Positions 8,610 to 17,276 of a stretch of 31,185 nucleotides of DNA are shown here, in pieces (the first letter of the stretch is position 1; every line of letters starts with the position of its first letter). Below the pieces are notes generated by a model that saw only the letters and a program-made list of their open reading frames with translations, did not search any database and had not been told where the DNA came from. The stretch spans positions 1 to 31,185 of IMG/VR virus record IMGVR_UViG_3300042934_001318; one strand, 5' to 3'. The translations under genes were made by a program, and so were the position numbers. The DNA comes from a virus.

Positions 8610-9034
8610 TAGCTGTTACCTCCAACGAATGCATCTGCATTGCCTGTGTATATTGTCCATTCATTTGCATCAATAGATTTACCCTTTTTAGCTTCTGGAA
8701 GATTTTTAACCCATGCTTGACTAGCTGTAAAAACTGTAGTACCGGATAAATCCTTAATTGCAAGAGGTAATAATCCTTTTCCTGTAGCTCTATCTAATTC
8801 ACGATATGTAGATAATGTATCATTTGATGCAGAAGTTTGCGCTAATGAAATAGTTACTTCAAACGTTCCATTGGGGTCAATACTTCTTCCAACTTCTCCA
8901 TCTGCTCCAACGTATATAGTTGATCCGTCGCCATTTGGTTTAACTGTAATCATATCGTCTTCGCTAAATCCGTGAATACGCTCTAAGCCAAAAATAACTA
9001 CTAAGTTTTTTGGATCATATGTTTTTACACTCAT
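8609..9034 (-). CDS. Tail tube protein (DUF3277 type)
   Basis: 141-residue protein that would stack as hexamers inside the sheath. It has the N-terminal YDPKNLVVIFGLERIHGFSEDDMITV, then V-G-A-D-G-E-V-G-R-S, TISLAQTS-SND and the C-terminal beta strand EWTIYTGNADAFVGGNS, a pattern I know from DUF3277 structural proteins. Its length fits the family (about 140-150). It lies immediately downstream of the sheath gene, the standard sheath-tube pair. The start has AAGGGGGTATTAATAA upstream. Confidence 0.85.
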   Translation of the reverse strand: MSVKTYDPKNLVVIFGLERIHGFSEDDMITVKPNGDGSTIYVGADGEVGRSIDPNGTFEVTISLAQTSASNDTLSTYRELDRATGKGLLPLAIKDLSGTTVFTASQAWVKNLPEAKKGKSIDANEWTIYTGNADAFVGGNS

Positions 9035-9048
9035 TTATTAATACCCCC

Positions 9049-10422
9049 TTACGCTACGTCGTCGGTAGTAGTCAGATTTTCGTAAGTCAACGAACCTGTA
9101 ATGTTAACAACATGAATTGCACCTGCTACTCTTGCGGTAAATTCAATATCTGATAAAATACGTGTCGCCTTAACTGTTGCCGTAATATCACTAGCAAGAG
9201 GAACTGTGATTACGTAAGATGGATTTTTATTACCATCGGAATCATATTCCAAAGGAGCAATACCACCAGCCGTTACACCATCATCTAATGCTTTTTTAAC
9301 TTTTGATTCGATAATAGCAATACCAGTATCGGTATACGGGATCTTATTACTATTCTTCATTGCGGTAAATACGTTAGTCGCTATTTCCTCTTGTAACCAA
9401 TCTCTGAAGCGGATAACATCAATCCATTCGCCTGCTGCAACTTTACCGTTTTGCGTTACTGTAATATTTCTGCACGTTTCAAATGTATTACCGTTTTTAG
9501 CTTTTACTGCGTTATATTGTGTTTCTGTTAATCCATCAGTAGATAATCCTGCAAGTGATTTCATTGCCCATGTTTCACCGCCCGGATCAATCATAAAGCA
9601 CCTAGCCATAATTGCAGCATCTAAATATTCTGTACTTGCTTCTCCGTGATACCAGTATGCAGTTCTATAGTAATTATCAGTTTTAAGTAAATATGCTGCA
9701 TCTGTTGTGCTTGCTGCATCAATCGCCCCAGCTTCGGCTGTAGATGTCAAGAATAATTTAGTATGAGTTTCAACCCATGAAGCCATCGACTGAATGTTAG
9801 CAACTGTTCTATCAGTAAGAATAATACCGTAAAAGTCGTTATCTTCTGCCGTAATAGCAACCATGCTTTCTGCAATAGTTTCCGTAGCTGTACCAAACGT
9901 TTGTGTTAAGTTATCCGATACTGTAATTTTAAAATTAGTATCATCAGCAGGTGTTAATGTTAATATTGAAGTTGCTACTGCACCAGTGACAACTTCGTCT
10001 GTATCCGCTGTGATAACTCCTAATAAACCAGTTAGAATTGCCGTTGCATCTGCGCTAATTGATGTATATTCATAAGTTTGTGCTACAATCGAACCATTTA
10101 CTTTACTTGAAATAGTTGCTGAATATTTAGCTGTAGCTGACAATGTTTTTACTGTAATAATTGACGTTGCAGGTGCAATTCTACCAATTTTAACCTGTTT
10201 GATTCTTGGTGTTTGTGATAAAGCGGAAGTAACTGCATAATAAATAGGATCAGTTTCGTTAAATCCCATTGTAATCAATTCGTCTGTGCTTGTGATTGTA
10301 TCAACTCTATTTAATGACAGTGCATGAGTGCCAACGATACACATATCATTAAATCCTAGCTTACTAATACCTGCTGTATTTAAAGCAATCGATACATTGA
10401 CGATTCTTTCTAAATTTGCCAA
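9049..10422 (-). CDS. Contractile tail sheath protein (DUF3383 type)
   Basis: 457-residue protein matching DUF3383 sheaths: VNVSIALNTAGISKLGFNDMCIVG at the N-terminus, ITMGFNETDPIYYAVTSALSQTPRIKQVKIGRI next, a variable Thr-rich domain (about 75-190), then the conserved core with TAYWYHGE, YNAVKAKNGNTFETC and WIDVIRFRDWLQEEIATNVF. The C-terminal strand would exchange between subunits. This gene is the primary evidence for a contractile tail. Upstream is the neck/terminator gene and downstream the tube. Confidence 0.9.
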   Translation of the reverse strand: MANLERIVNVSIALNTAGISKLGFNDMCIVGTHALSLNRVDTITSTDELITMGFNETDPIYYAVTSALSQTPRIKQVKIGRIAPATSIITVKTLSATAKYSATISSKVNGSIVAQTYEYTSISADATAILTGLLGVITADTDEVVTGAVATSILTLTPADDTNFKITVSDNLTQTFGTATETIAESMVAITAEDNDFYGIILTDRTVANIQSMASWVETHTKLFLTSTAEAGAIDAASTTDAAYLLKTDNYYRTAYWYHGEASTEYLDAAIMARCFMIDPGGETWAMKSLAGLSTDGLTETQYNAVKAKNGNTFETCRNITVTQNGKVAAGEWIDVIRFRDWLQEEIATNVFTAMKNSNKIPYTDTGIAIIESKVKKALDDGVTAGGIAPLEYDSDGNKNPSYVITVPLASDITATVKATRILSDIEFTARVAGAIHVVNITGSLTYENLTTTDDVA

Positions 10423-10424
10423 AT

Positions 10425-10955
10425 TTATTCCCCTCCTGTTACTGTAATAGTTTGTGCTGGTAAATTATTAACTGTAGATTGCATATTAACAGTATCAACA
10501 TAGCCAACATCATCTGTTAATTCTGTGTTATATCTAATTTCTATTTCAATTGACGCTCTTGTTTCCCAGGTCGCATTATCTAATAATGCTGTAATATCCT
10601 GTACTGTATTGCTATCAGCTATTGCTATGTAATTTGCCTTACAGCGTTGTTGCACCGATTCCCTATCAAATGCATTGACTAATTTATTCAACTCAGAACA
10701 AGCATCTGTACCAGTATTTGCGTACATTTGTATTTCAAGCATGCAGGTGTTAGATGTAAATACATTAACTATACCTGCCGTGCTTGTGCTACGTTGTTCG
10801 CCCATTATTTCAGGACCATGTGAGTAATATCGTAGTGTGCAATATGTTTTAGTTGGTTTCGGTGCGGTTTGATTCGCTGTAATAACTTTGTTTTTTTCTA
10901 ACGATAATATTTCGGCTATGAGGTCATGCATGAATAACTTTTGATTAGTTTCCAT
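10425..10955 (-). CDS. Phage neck / tail terminator protein (LIC_12616-like)
   Basis: 176-residue protein with the pattern LIAEILSLEKNKVITANQTAPKPTKTYCTLRYYS, E-I-M-G-E-Q-R, MLEIQMYANTG and a C-terminal beta-rich region, which resembles the LIC_12616 / neck terminator family. Such proteins cap the tube and sheath and join the tail to the head. It overlaps the neighbouring connector gene by 11 bases and precedes the sheath, as expected. Exact function is by analogy. Confidence 0.65.
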   Translation of the reverse strand: METNQKLFMHDLIAEILSLEKNKVITANQTAPKPTKTYCTLRYYSHGPEIMGEQRSTSTAGIVNVFTSNTCMLEIQMYANTGTDACSELNKLVNAFDRESVQQRCKANYIAIADSNTVQDITALLDNATWETRASIEIEIRYNTELTDDVGYVDTVNMQSTVNNLPAQTITVTGGE

Positions 10956-11313
10956 CTGTTACCTCCTGCGCGTAGGCTTTGTAGTGGCTAATTACATTAG
11001 ATTGATAAGGCGAACACATTATAATTTTCCACGTACCGCCATCGTAATTTAAAATATCTGCTTCGACAGCTAGAACATTTCCATACGCTTGTTTAGCTGT
11101 AAGTAACTTTGTATTTGTATATACTTTAACTATATCGGCAGTACGTTCTCCACCAGCCGTTAACTCGGCTCTATCATTAGAATTTAGAGGTTGTACACTA
11201 GCTTTGATAGTGATATTGACAGTAGCCGTCCCCGGTATCCAAGTACCACTATCATCATAATGTCCAGCCGTTCCGCCAACTCTAGTAATTATAAAGTTTT
11301 TTCTAAATCCCAT
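10945..11313 (-). CDS. Head-tail connector / stopper candidate
   Basis: 122-residue beta-rich protein: RKNFIITRVGGTAGHYDD, then TVNITIKASVQPLNSNDRAEL, GERTADIVKVYTNTKLL, NYDGGTWKIIMCSPYQSNVISHYKAYAQEV. The layout (oxidative-looking short strands, Y-D-G-x-W-K-I motif) is that of head-closure or stopper proteins of many Bacillota phages. It lies between the virion morphogenesis gene and the neck protein. I do not recognise a named family with certainty. Confidence 0.55.
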   Translation of the reverse strand: MGFRKNFIITRVGGTAGHYDDSGTWIPGTATVNITIKASVQPLNSNDRAELTAGGERTADIVKVYTNTKLLTAKQAYGNVLAVEADILNYDGGTWKIIMCSPYQSNVISHYKAYAQEVTDGN

Positions 11314-11317
11314 AAAA

Positions 11318-11764
11318 TCACTCCACTACATGCCTAATTGATTGTCGCATACGCCCCCAATGAATTAGAGGTCTTGATGATCCTTTTCTTCTTATTGTTT
11401 CTTTTGTATTTGGAACGAAATTTCCCTCTATTATATTTTGTTGTATCATTCCAGTTACAGCTATACCAATAGTATCTAACGCTTGTCTTAGTGATGATGT
11501 ACCGTCAATTATTTTACCTGCCATTTCATCTGACAATGATTTAATCTGTTGTTTATTAGTATCTAATGCCGAACGGATAAACGGTCTTGAAGGAATAGTT
11601 CCTTTTTCATTCCCATATTCGTGTACTGCTGCAATCATAGCTAAATTACTGCCATCTTCTGCGGTTGAACCAGATTGTATTCCTACTTTTACGCTTTTTG
11701 CATCAAGATTTTTCATGTCAGCAAGTATTTTGCTCCACCCAAGGTCAATATCTTTTACTGACAT
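11318..11764 (-). CDS. HK97-gp10-like / virion morphogenesis tail-completion protein
   Basis: 148-residue neck protein. Diagnostic pieces are VKVGIQSGSTAEDGSNLAMIAAVHEYGN, G-T-I-P-S-R-P-F-I-R-S-A-L, then ALDTIGIAVTGMIQQNI and the C-terminal PNTKETIRRKGSSRPLIHWGRMRQSI. The HEYG...IPSRPFIR and 'RPL-x-x-G-R-M-R-x-S-I' elements are common to this family of tail-completion or head-closure proteins. The start ATG overlaps the DUF4054 stop by 10 bases. Function by family and position only. Confidence 0.7.
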   Translation of the reverse strand: MSVKDIDLGWSKILADMKNLDAKSVKVGIQSGSTAEDGSNLAMIAAVHEYGNEKGTIPSRPFIRSALDTNKQQIKSLSDEMAGKIIDGTSSLRQALDTIGIAVTGMIQQNIIEGNFVPNTKETIRRKGSSRPLIHWGRMRQSIRHVVE

Positions 11765-12150
11765 GGTGCAAATCTCGTAATAGCAGGTATTTTACACATT
11801 CCACGTAATTGCAGGAACATTTTGCCGTAAAAAGTTTTATTAAGTAAATCATCAATAGATGAATTTGAACTTGTGTTCGCATAACTGCGTTGCAAGTCCC
11901 CTTCTTTTTCACTAGTAATACCACCAGCGGTAATGTAGGAACTACTTGCCCCTTCTTCGGCAATAATTTTTTCTACTGTCATCATATGGGCCGTGAAATA
12001 GCACAATGCTTTATAATAAACTTTTCCGAATACACGTTCCGAAACAAAGTCTTTGTAAATATTGATATTTGTAAGTATTTGTTCATCCGTTACCAATGCA
12101 AATTCTGGTGCTATTGTGCGAAATAAAGCAACTAATTCGGCATCTGTCAT
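11755..12150 (-). CDS. DUF4054 head-tail adaptor
   Basis: 131-residue, mainly helical protein: MTDAELVALFRTIAPEF, FVSERVFGKVYYKALCYFTAHMM, then A-G-G-I-T-S-E-K-E-G-D-L-Q-R-S-Y and a terminal LNKTFYGKMFLQLRGM. This matches DUF4054, the first connector below the portal (analogous to SPP1 gp15 / HK97 gp6). Its ATG overlaps the previous stop as ATGA. It directly follows the small gene after the capsid gene, as in similar phages. Confidence 0.75.
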   Translation of the reverse strand: MTDAELVALFRTIAPEFALVTDEQILTNINIYKDFVSERVFGKVYYKALCYFTAHMMTVEKIIAEEGASSSYITAGGITSEKEGDLQRSYANTSSNSSIDDLLNKTFYGKMFLQLRGMCKIPAITRFAPCQ

Positions 12151-12377
12151 TTTTCAGTCGATTCCTTGACTTTTTCCTTGATTGCTTTATCAATATTTTC
12201 GGTTGCTTTTTTCGCTTCGTTATCGCTCAATTTCACCAGAATTCCAGCATCAAGCTTGTCTTGGATCGATTTATGTTTTTTTGCTAATACATCAATATCA
12301 ATATCGGCAGGATAACCCGGTTTAATTGCAATATCATCAACAATAATAATTCTAGTTCCTGTATTTTGTACTTTCAT
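12147..12377 (-). CDS. Small head-module protein, function unknown
   Basis: 76 residues: an N-terminal beta piece (VQNTGTRIIIVDDIAIKPG) followed by a charged helix rich in Lys/Asp/Glu (KHKSIQDKLDAGILVKLS, ENIDKAIKEKVKES). Genes of this size and shape often sit between the capsid and DUF4054 genes. It overlaps the next gene by ATGA. No family recognised; it may be a minor structural protein or head-decoration accessory. Confidence 0.6.
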   Translation of the reverse strand: MKVQNTGTRIIIVDDIAIKPGYPADIDIDVLAKKHKSIQDKLDAGILVKLSDNEAKKATENIDKAIKEKVKESTEK

Positions 12378-12389
12378 TGTATGTACTCC

Positions 12390-13352
12390 TTATACCCCTT
12401 CTGCGATACTAAAAGCAAATGGTCTAAATACTGTTACGCCAACCGTTGAAGATAAGCAATTAACTACATATTCAAGATTGCGTTCTTGGACTGGTCTTTG
12501 TTCAAAACGATTTGGAATTTCAAAGCGAACATAATCAGCATCGAAATAGCCACCGATCATAATATCTTTAGTCCCTGTAGCATCAGCATTTTTAAATTCG
12601 CCAATTTTCAACCAGCGAGTAATTTCTGGATGCTGTTCTTTTAATGTTTGTAGTACAGTTAATCCAGTGGTTGTATTGTAAGTTGTGCTTGCTAATGCTA
12701 AGTATGCAGCTGGGGAGATTGCAATTGTATTCATTTGTTCTGTATACTCTGTTGCAATTGGCACTGATTCAATAAATGCTGTCATATCTCTAAACATTAA
12801 TGCTGCTGTTTTGGTACTGAATTTAGTAGCAGAACCTGTACCGTCAGCCGTTAATGTATATTCATTTAAATTAGCATTACCTAAAAAACCAGTAATGCCA
12901 TATTTTGCATCACCTTTGAATGCGACATCGTTAAGTTTTTTATCGTTTGATCTTTTAACTGCACTTGCTTTCATCGTTGTTAGCGGAACTTTAGCGTATG
13001 CTGCATTTTGTAATTCTTTCACTGAATATCCATAAGATGATCCAATATCCCTAACGCTTACTGCTGTTTTTTCTGCAACCACATCGGCCCTTGGCAAATC
13101 GTCAGCGTAATTAGAAATAATCGTTGCCATACCTACCATATCGTAGTAAATTTGTTCTGCGGTATCTGCGCCAACTGGGATCTCAGTTTGAACTGGGAAA
13201 AGCGTAAATGCGTTCAACGCTGCATGTTTAACCTGAATTGTTTTTGCTCTAACATGTGTTAATTGTCTAGCTACAAATGCACTTGACGTATCATCTAAAT
13301 TTAACGTATTCAATGATTCTTGATCTAATCTAAGTAATGTTTCTTTTTCCAT
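12390..13352 (-). CDS. Major capsid protein (DUF2184-type, HK97 fold)
   Basis: 320 residues, forming the icosahedral shell. N-terminal arm MEKETLLRLDQESLNTLNL, then FVARQLTHVRAKTIQVKHAALNAFTLFPVQTEIP, YYDMVGMATIISNYADDLPRAD, SSYGYSVKELQNAAYA, K-L-N-D-V-A-F-K-G-D-A-K-Y-G-I-T-G-F-L-G-N and a C-terminal RPVQERNLEYVVNC. These are the features of DUF2184/encapsulin-like capsid proteins. Strong AAGGGG ribosome-binding site upstream of ATG. It follows the cement and protease genes, the canonical order. Confidence 0.85.
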   Translation of the reverse strand: MEKETLLRLDQESLNTLNLDDTSSAFVARQLTHVRAKTIQVKHAALNAFTLFPVQTEIPVGADTAEQIYYDMVGMATIISNYADDLPRADVVAEKTAVSVRDIGSSYGYSVKELQNAAYAKVPLTTMKASAVKRSNDKKLNDVAFKGDAKYGITGFLGNANLNEYTLTADGTGSATKFSTKTAALMFRDMTAFIESVPIATEYTEQMNTIAISPAAYLALASTTYNTTTGLTVLQTLKEQHPEITRWLKIGEFKNADATGTKDIMIGGYFDADYVRFEIPNRFEQRPVQERNLEYVVNCLSSTVGVTVFRPFAFSIAEGV

Positions 13353-13366
13353 TATTTCACCCCTTC

Positions 13367-13822
13367 TTATTTACGAATCCGTAATCTTGTTAATCCACCG
13401 ATAGCAGCACTATCTAAAAATGTTGCATTTGCAATAGCTATCGACAATGCTGTTGTTGACGGACAAAAACTATATACGCCTGCACTACCTAAAATTCCAG
13501 CCGCATCACCAGCCACAACTGCTGTTCCAACTTTTACATAAATGTCACCATTGGTCTTAACTGGAACTGAATCATATTGCTTGTAATAAGGTGTTTGTGG
13601 CTCTTTGTGTGTATGTACTGTAATACCAATTACTTTAGCTGCTCCTGCATCGTCAATAGGTACTTTTACTGTACCTTCAATTGTGCCACGAATTACTGGT
13701 TGCCCAGCTTCTGCGCCAGCAACTAGCTCAATGGCAAATGAATCAATAGTATTGGACGTGCTATCGGCAATTTGTCCTTCTAAGCCTTTGTCTAAATCTC
13801 TTGTATACCAATCTAAAGCCAT
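13367..13822 (-). CDS. Structural cement / head decoration protein (Gp24-like)
   Basis: 151-residue beta-rich protein lacking long helices. The sequence EGQIADSTSNTIDSFAIEL, IRGTIEGTVKVP, VIGITVHTHKEPQTPYYKQYD and GDIYVKVGTAVVAGDAAGIL is typical of structural cement Gp24-type decoration proteins, trimers that staple capsomers at threefold sites. It lies between the protease/scaffold and major capsid genes. Its start touches the stop of the protease gene (1-base overlap). Confidence 0.7.
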   Translation of the reverse strand: MALDWYTRDLDKGLEGQIADSTSNTIDSFAIELVAGAEAGQPVIRGTIEGTVKVPIDDAGAAKVIGITVHTHKEPQTPYYKQYDSVPVKTNGDIYVKVGTAVVAGDAAGILGSAGVYSFCPSTTALSIAIANATFLDSAAIGGLTRLRIRK

Positions 13823-15027
13823 TATTTGTTCCCTCCCTTGTATGCATTTGCTTCATCTTCTCTGATTTTAGCTTCAATCGCGTCTAAATCGTCTTCATCA
13901 ATGTTTTTATCTTGATCTTTGTTATCATGCATTGCTTGACGATTCTTTTTAGCTGAATCTTGATTTTGTTTAACTTCGCCTTTACACATATCAAATGCAG
14001 CCGTAATATAATCTTCCGATTTCCCATCGATATTAAATGAATCGCCACGAACCTTTTTAATGATAGCAATTTTAATATCTTTATCCTGCATTTCATCTGC
14101 TTTATCAATGTTATGTTGTTTTGCTGTTTCTAAAATTTCAACACGAGACTTTACAGCTTCATCAAAGTTAGCTTTAAATTCAGTTTCTTTTTTTGTAGCA
14201 TCTTCTTTTAACTGTTTAGTTGTTGCTTCTGCTGAATCGTACTTAGCTTGTAATGTTTCTTGGTTTTTCTTTTGTACTGCTGCATCTTTACGCATTTGTT
14301 CAACTACGATTTTAACCTCTGGAGCACATTCGTACTCAATCCCAGAGTCTAATCTAATTTTGTCCATCTTTTCACCTTCATCTTTCCTGTTTAATATTTT
14401 GTCTGCCATAGTGACAACTTTGTCATGCTCTTCTTGTGTCATTTTGCCATTTTTAAGCATTTGTGTTGCTTTTTCTTTTGATTTTGTTGCTTGCATTTTA
14501 TCCATCATTGGGAAATTAGCATCATCTTCGTACATTTGGTCGCCGTCCATGTTTAGTCTTGCGACTCCGGCACGCCCCTTCGGTACGATTGCAAGATGAT
14601 TGTATTTTATGTTGCGCTGTATAGCATCGTAATGCTGTCCTTGATAAACACCCGGCGTTTCATCAAGTTTTAATGAGTATCCACAGGACAATTCTCTTGA
14701 ATCTGTCGGAAGTCTAAAAATACTCACATCAGCACGAATATTTTCACCGTCTTGCTCTCCATTACCTAAAACAGTACCAAGTATAGGGATATTGCCTGCA
14801 TTATCAGCATTTGCATTTTGTACATGTCCTAATGTAATAGGTTTACCTCTAATACTAGCTAATGAATCAGCCTTAAATGCTTCTTCCGGCGGTCTATACT
14901 CAACCCTTATACTGCCATCTGCGTTTAAGTACTTCATTAGTCCAACACGGCCAATGACTGGCTTGTCTAATATAAATCCTTCATCTGTTTTAACCGCCTT
15001 TAACGGTACGTTATCGTATCTTATCAT
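13822..15027 (-). CDS. DUF2213 prohead protease fused to scaffold
   Basis: 401 residues with two parts. Residues 1-165 are the DUF2213 protease region: PITLGH (His68), RELSCGY (Ser114-Cys115) and the NHLAIVPKGRAG segment (143-154). His68 and Ser114 are the plausible catalytic pair. Residues 170-400 are highly charged Lys/Glu/Ala-rich coiled coil (QKKNQETLQAKYDSAEAT, KQLKEDATKKETEFKANF) ending in a Met/Asp/Lys-rich tail, expected of an internal scaffold that is cleaved and removed. No separate scaffold gene lies nearby, supporting the fusion. Ribosome-binding site AAAGGGGG sits upstream of the ATG. Confidence 0.8.
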   Translation of the reverse strand: MIRYDNVPLKAVKTDEGFILDKPVIGRVGLMKYLNADGSIRVEYRPPEEAFKADSLASIRGKPITLGHVQNANADNAGNIPILGTVLGNGEQDGENIRADVSIFRLPTDSRELSCGYSLKLDETPGVYQGQHYDAIQRNIKYNHLAIVPKGRAGVARLNMDGDQMYEDDANFPMMDKMQATKSKEKATQMLKNGKMTQEEHDKVVTMADKILNRKDEGEKMDKIRLDSGIEYECAPEVKIVVEQMRKDAAVQKKNQETLQAKYDSAEATTKQLKEDATKKETEFKANFDEAVKSRVEILETAKQHNIDKADEMQDKDIKIAIIKKVRGDSFNIDGKSEDYITAAFDMCKGEVKQNQDSAKKNRQAMHDNKDQDKNIDEDDLDAIEAKIREDEANAYKGGNK

Positions 15028-15057
15028 TTACACACCCCCTTTCTGCGAATAGTCCTT

Positions 15058-15123
15058 TTATTGGAGTGGATTGCTCCACTCGATCACCTCCTGCGAAGAA
15101 AGTACAATTAATGACTTATTCAT
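15058..15123 (-). CDS. 21-residue mini-ORF in the head operon
   Basis: ATG preceded by GAAAGGTG with a 9-base spacing, encoding MNKSLIVLSSQEVIEWSNPL plus Gln and a TAA. It fills the gap between the Mu-F-like gene (stop 15145) and the DUF2213 gene (start 15027), leaving 21 and 30 bases either side, the usual operon spacing. Its 3' half contains a perfect 7-bp inverted repeat GAGTGGA-gcaa-TCCACTC (minus-strand sense) without a U-tract. It could be a real microprotein or a leader controlling the protease gene. No homology recognised. Confidence 0.4.
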   Translation of the reverse strand: MNKSLIVLSSQEVIEWSNPLQ

Positions 15124-15144
15124 AATAAACAACACCTTTCGATA

Positions 15145-15930
15145 TTATTTTCTAACTCCAATATAATTAATTTTATTAGTGTCAATAACAGGTAAAGCAA
15201 CACATCTGCATGATATTGGATAACCGGGATGACCATCACTAGGCGGTTTGTCCCAACTAAACCGTTCGCCGTCTCTTGCTTCATGTAACGGCCTAACTTT
15301 TTTATCATGCGAACTAGACCATGTATACTCTGTTATCCCTATAGCAGTCTGTCGTTGCTGTGTTAGTTGCCCATTTAGCTTACCTGCCTGATCTCTTGCT
15401 ATTAGTTGTGCTCTGCTTTTTGACACTCCTGTTAACTCTTGTATTTGTTGTGTTACGCTTGTAGTCAACGTTCCTTGCGTTACTGCGTTTGATACGATGT
15501 TTTCGACTCTAGAAAAATACTGGTCCTCTACACTTGTAATTAAAGATACGTTTTGTTTAGTCCACAAAGTTTTTAAATCATTCAAGTAAGGTTCAGCTTG
15601 AAAAATATCTACTTTTAATGCGCTTTTTAATACTAAATTAAATTCGTTTTTATTAAACCTGTTTACTGTTTCAAACATTTGTTCTATTTTATTTTTAACA
15701 AACTCTTTTGTAACCTTAGAACGATATGTAGCTATTAATGTAGCTATTAGCATATCAAGTTGTGTGTTTAATTCATCATCTAGCCTGTATTGCTTTATGT
15801 AGCCATTGATAGAACTAACGTTCTCTGTAGTTGCGCTATACATTTGATTAACTAATGCTGTTAGCTGTTTTTGGTAGGCCCTTTCATCTGATAAGGGATA
15901 CTTCCATTTGCGTTTAGAAACAATCTCCAT
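15145..15930 (-). CDS. Minor head / head morphogenesis protein (Mu gpF-like)
   Basis: 261 residues. The C-terminal half is the Mu-F/SPP1 gp7-like domain: SKSRAQLIARDQAGKLNGQ (171-188), EYTWSSSHDKKVRPLHEARDG with His216, and HPGYPISCRCVALPVID with His234, Cys241 and Cys243, a likely metal site. The N-terminal helices are loosely conserved. Such proteins are ejected with or assist initiation of head assembly around the portal. Located next to the portal gene, as expected. Confidence 0.85.
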   Translation of the reverse strand: MEIVSKRKWKYPLSDERAYQKQLTALVNQMYSATTENVSSINGYIKQYRLDDELNTQLDMLIATLIATYRSKVTKEFVKNKIEQMFETVNRFNKNEFNLVLKSALKVDIFQAEPYLNDLKTLWTKQNVSLITSVEDQYFSRVENIVSNAVTQGTLTTSVTQQIQELTGVSKSRAQLIARDQAGKLNGQLTQQRQTAIGITEYTWSSSHDKKVRPLHEARDGERFSWDKPPSDGHPGYPISCRCVALPVIDTNKINYIGVRK

Positions 15931-15933
15931 TTG

Positions 15934-17259
15934 TTACACCACCTTTGGCGGTTGTCCTGTATTATCGAGTGTCCTATCTATCTTATAATCGCTATGTTCT
16001 TCTAATGTATCTCTGATTTCTATCGAATCTAAAGAACCAATATCGTGATAAGTTTTAGCTGCATCAGCTTCATGCGCTTTCGCTTGTGCTTCTAAGTTTT
16101 TAGCTTCTGCTTTTTCTTTCTTAGTTGGTATACTAAGTGGTTCAAATTCAATAGTGAACTTATCTGGCAGTTTTATTCCGTGAGCCATAGCAATAATTTG
16201 TACTAATTTACTCAATGCAGGTTTTAATTTTCTGCGCTGAATACGCTCCACCATACTGTAATATGACTCAAAATCTGCATCACCTGTTGCATTTTGGCCA
16301 CCGGGACTACGACCAAACAATATTGTAACCGGGATCCCTGTTACTGCAGCCAAACTGTTTTGCATTTTGTCGATAATATCGCTAACGCCACTAACGGAAA
16401 CGTTTTTCATGTCGTAATCGTCTTTAGCGTCGATAGCAACCGTATTCATGATATGTCTTGTTAAATCAATCATGTTTATATATTTGCGAACGTTTGTTTC
16501 TCCATCTGTCATTTGTAGTTGGCTCATTAGTCCATCAACTCTTAAAACGCCTTGTGATAATCGACTTAACAACATCATTGCTAAGCTATTTGCTTCATCA
16601 TAATTACCTAAGTTAGCCTGAATTGATTCTAACTCCATTGCTCCCCAACCATTGCGTCTTCTACGCTCAGTGTTGGATAAAATACCGCCATCCATAATGA
16701 TTAAGCGCGTTTCATGCACTGTAAAGCTTGACCCTGTTTGTCCATCATTTATGTTATATGTTTTAACCTTGCCATATTTTTTATCATTCAAATCTGTATA
16801 CCAATCAAAAGGCGAAACTTCTAAGGCTGAATAAACTTTAATTTCTTCTACGTCTCTAACCTTTTCGATACTAAGCGGATCGGTTAATTCTTGTCCATCA
16901 ACTGCATTTGCAAATATAACTGATCCACCGCCGCATCGATCAAAAGATAATGCCTTTGACATTTGTAGTTCGCCTTGCAAATCTTCGTATATGCTTTGGA
17001 TGTCGTCACTTATGTCTAGTTCCTGTTCGCCATCCTTTAAACAAAACTTAACTCTTGTTGCTTCGTCGGATGGAGCTGTACATATTTTTCTAAACGTTCC
17101 GTTTTCGATAAACATATCTTCGGCTTGCTGTTGTGTTACAAATGTTGTTCTGCCTATTTTGTTGTATGATCGTTGGTCTTTACTTGTACCATATCCGTTA
17201 AGCACATTCATCCAACCATCTGTTCGCGATTGTCTTTGTCGGCGCATAACATTTCCCAT
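15934..17259 (-). CDS. Portal protein (DUF1073 type)
   Basis: 441-residue portal that forms the dodecameric DNA channel. The DUF1073 pattern is clear: DGWMNVLNGYGTSKDQRSYN near the N-terminus, AEDMFIENGTFRKIC, a short basic/aromatic wing, VSPFDWYTDLND, HETRLIIMDGGILS, and near residues 308-329 GIPVTILFGRSPGGQNATGDAD, the strongest signature. The C-terminal region has KEKAEAKNLEAQAKAHEADAAK, a coiled-coil crown. TerL lies immediately upstream in the operon and the Mu-F-like protein downstream. Confidence 0.9.
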   Translation of the reverse strand: MGNVMRRQRQSRTDGWMNVLNGYGTSKDQRSYNKIGRTTFVTQQQAEDMFIENGTFRKICTAPSDEATRVKFCLKDGEQELDISDDIQSIYEDLQGELQMSKALSFDRCGGGSVIFANAVDGQELTDPLSIEKVRDVEEIKVYSALEVSPFDWYTDLNDKKYGKVKTYNINDGQTGSSFTVHETRLIIMDGGILSNTERRRRNGWGAMELESIQANLGNYDEANSLAMMLLSRLSQGVLRVDGLMSQLQMTDGETNVRKYINMIDLTRHIMNTVAIDAKDDYDMKNVSVSGVSDIIDKMQNSLAAVTGIPVTILFGRSPGGQNATGDADFESYYSMVERIQRRKLKPALSKLVQIIAMAHGIKLPDKFTIEFEPLSIPTKKEKAEAKNLEAQAKAHEADAAKTYHDIGSLDSIEIRDTLEEHSDYKIDRTLDNTGQPPKVV

Positions 17260-17276
17260 TTTTTCACCTGCCTTGC

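Noticed and set aside
14060-14599. 179-codon plus-strand ORF
   Set aside because: Exact antisense of the DUF2213/scaffold gene. Cys/Ser/Leu-rich composition is an artefact of reading Glu/Lys/Ala codons backwards, and no ribosome-binding site was found.
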